7,910 nucleotides of DNA. Origin: DAOMOP01 sp035444405. Lineage in GTDB: Bacteria > Pseudomonadota > Gammaproteobacteria > Burkholderiales > Rhodocyclaceae. The position numbers and the translations under genes were made by a program. Shown in pieces: positions 7,613-7,910 of the stretch. Each line of letters starts with the position of its first letter. Within the stretch, counting starts at the first letter, position 1. The notes under the pieces are model-generated. The model saw nothing but the letters and a program-made list of their open reading frames with translations, did not search any database and was not told the origin of the DNA. The stretch spans positions 1 through 7,910 of the forward strand of contig DAOMOP010000186.1 in NCBI GenBank assembly GCA_035444405.1. Direction: 5' to 3'.

Positions 7613-7633
7613 CACCCCGCACAATCCGGGGTG
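7613..7633. repeat. Inverted repeat between receptor and ExbB-like genes
   Basis: CACCCCG, 7-nt spacer, CGGGGTG: perfect 7-bp arms about 30 nt before the ExbB-like start. It could be an mRNA hairpin setting relative expression after the receptor, or an operator. Confidence 0.45.
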
Positions 7634-7656
7634 AATGCGGATGACCAAGGGTTCCG

Positions 7657-7680
7657 GCCGACACCTGCGCTCTGGTCGGC
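7657..7680 (-). repeat. Hairpin just after the receptor stop codon
   Basis: GCCGAC and GTCGGC arms (6 bp) with a 12-nt loop, starting 2 nt past the receptor TGA on the minus strand. There is no T tract, so it is a weak terminator candidate; it may be an intercistronic processing structure. Confidence 0.3.
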
Positions 7681-7682
7681 GC

Positions 7683-7910
7683 TCACCACTTGCCGTCCAG
7701 CGCCACGAGCCAGGTCCGCTCGCCGCCTTCGCGGGCGCGCAGCGTCCATGCGCGATCATCCACGTGCGCGCTGCGCGACAGGCGTTCGGGCATACCGAGC
7801 AGGTTCTCGCCGGACAGCCGCACGCTCACGCCCGGGGCGATGCGGCGCGTGACGTGGGCATCGACACGGGTGCCGGCGCCACTGCGCGCGCGCAGCTCGT
7901 GCGCGCGCGC
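7683..7910 (-). CDS. TonB-dependent outer-membrane receptor, C-terminal 75 residues (partial)
   Basis: An open minus-strand frame from the window edge to TGA 7685-7683. It shows the last strands of a TonB-dependent beta-barrel: Arg-Val-Asp-Ala-His-Val-Thr-Arg-Arg-Ile, then Val-Ser-Val-Arg-Leu-Ser-Gly-Glu-Asn-Leu-Leu-Gly (compare the usual Val-x-Asn-Leu-Phe-Asp), then alternating strands ending Trp-Leu-Val-Ala-Leu-Asp-Gly-Lys-Trp. The C-terminal aromatic residue is typical of outer-membrane barrel insertion signals. The ligand cannot be read from this part. The gene lies 100 nt upstream of the ExbB-like gene on the same strand, so the receptor and its energiser are probably co-expressed. Neighbourhoods of this type with DUF2149 often concern cobalamin or metal chelates, a hypothesis here. 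Confidence 0.82.
   Translation of the reverse strand, partial: ARAHELRARSGAGTRVDAHVTRRIAPGVSVRLSGENLLGMPERLSRSAHVDDRAWTLRAREGGERTWLVALDGKW

Noticed and set aside
7028..7759. A longer ExbB-like start at 7759 or 7597
   Set aside because: The extension is Arg/Pro-rich, runs into the receptor gene, and a strong ribosome site points to 7582.

Overview
The window is very GC-rich with strong third-position GC bias. It encodes Gram-negative envelope machinery: a TonB-dependent receptor, an ExbB-like protein and an exported DNA ligase. This suggests a high-GC proteobacterium, perhaps a betaproteobacterium such as a Rhodocyclales relative, but the taxon is inferred from gene content only. Two runs of N (3122-3180 and 5105-5147) interrupt genes. 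I found no tRNA, rRNA, CRISPR array or insertion sequence.

Left part (1-2810, + strand): four tightly overlapping genes. They are the tail of an unidentified Ala/Lys-rich protein, a small membrane protein with two hydrophobic stretches, a small YtxH-like membrane protein with a charged helical tail, and a 695-residue P1B-like P-type ATPase. The ATPase has all the catalytic motifs but carries Tyr-Ser-Cys where metal pumps normally have Cys-Pro-Cys, and its N-terminal metal-binding-type fold has no CxxC. A convergent minus-strand gene (2889-3515) encodes a separate protein with the same kind of cysteine-poor HMA-like fold plus histidine-containing hydrophobic helices. Together they look like one metal-transport or metal-homeostasis module of unknown substrate.

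Middle part (3516-5562): an intergenic region with a good -10 box leads into a YbiR/ArsB/SLC13-type permease (+ strand). Convergent to it is a two-gene minus-strand unit, DUF4160 then DUF2442, overlapping by 17 nt. Its layout resembles a toxin-antitoxin-like pair and an inverted repeat lies just upstream. The N run inside the DUF2442 gene does not keep the reading frame.

Right part (5563-7910, minus strand): an exported minimal ATP-dependent DNA ligase (LigE type) with its own sigma70-like promoter, whose -35 box overlaps inverted repeats. Upstream of it is a TonB-linked energiser cassette: the C-terminus of a TonB-dependent receptor, an ExbB/TolQ-like protein and a DUF2149 protein. The DUF2149 transmembrane helix carries an ExbD-like Leu-Ile-Asp-Val motif, so it probably replaces ExbD. 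ExbB and DUF2149 overlap by 4 nt and should work as one inner-membrane complex driving uptake through the receptor.
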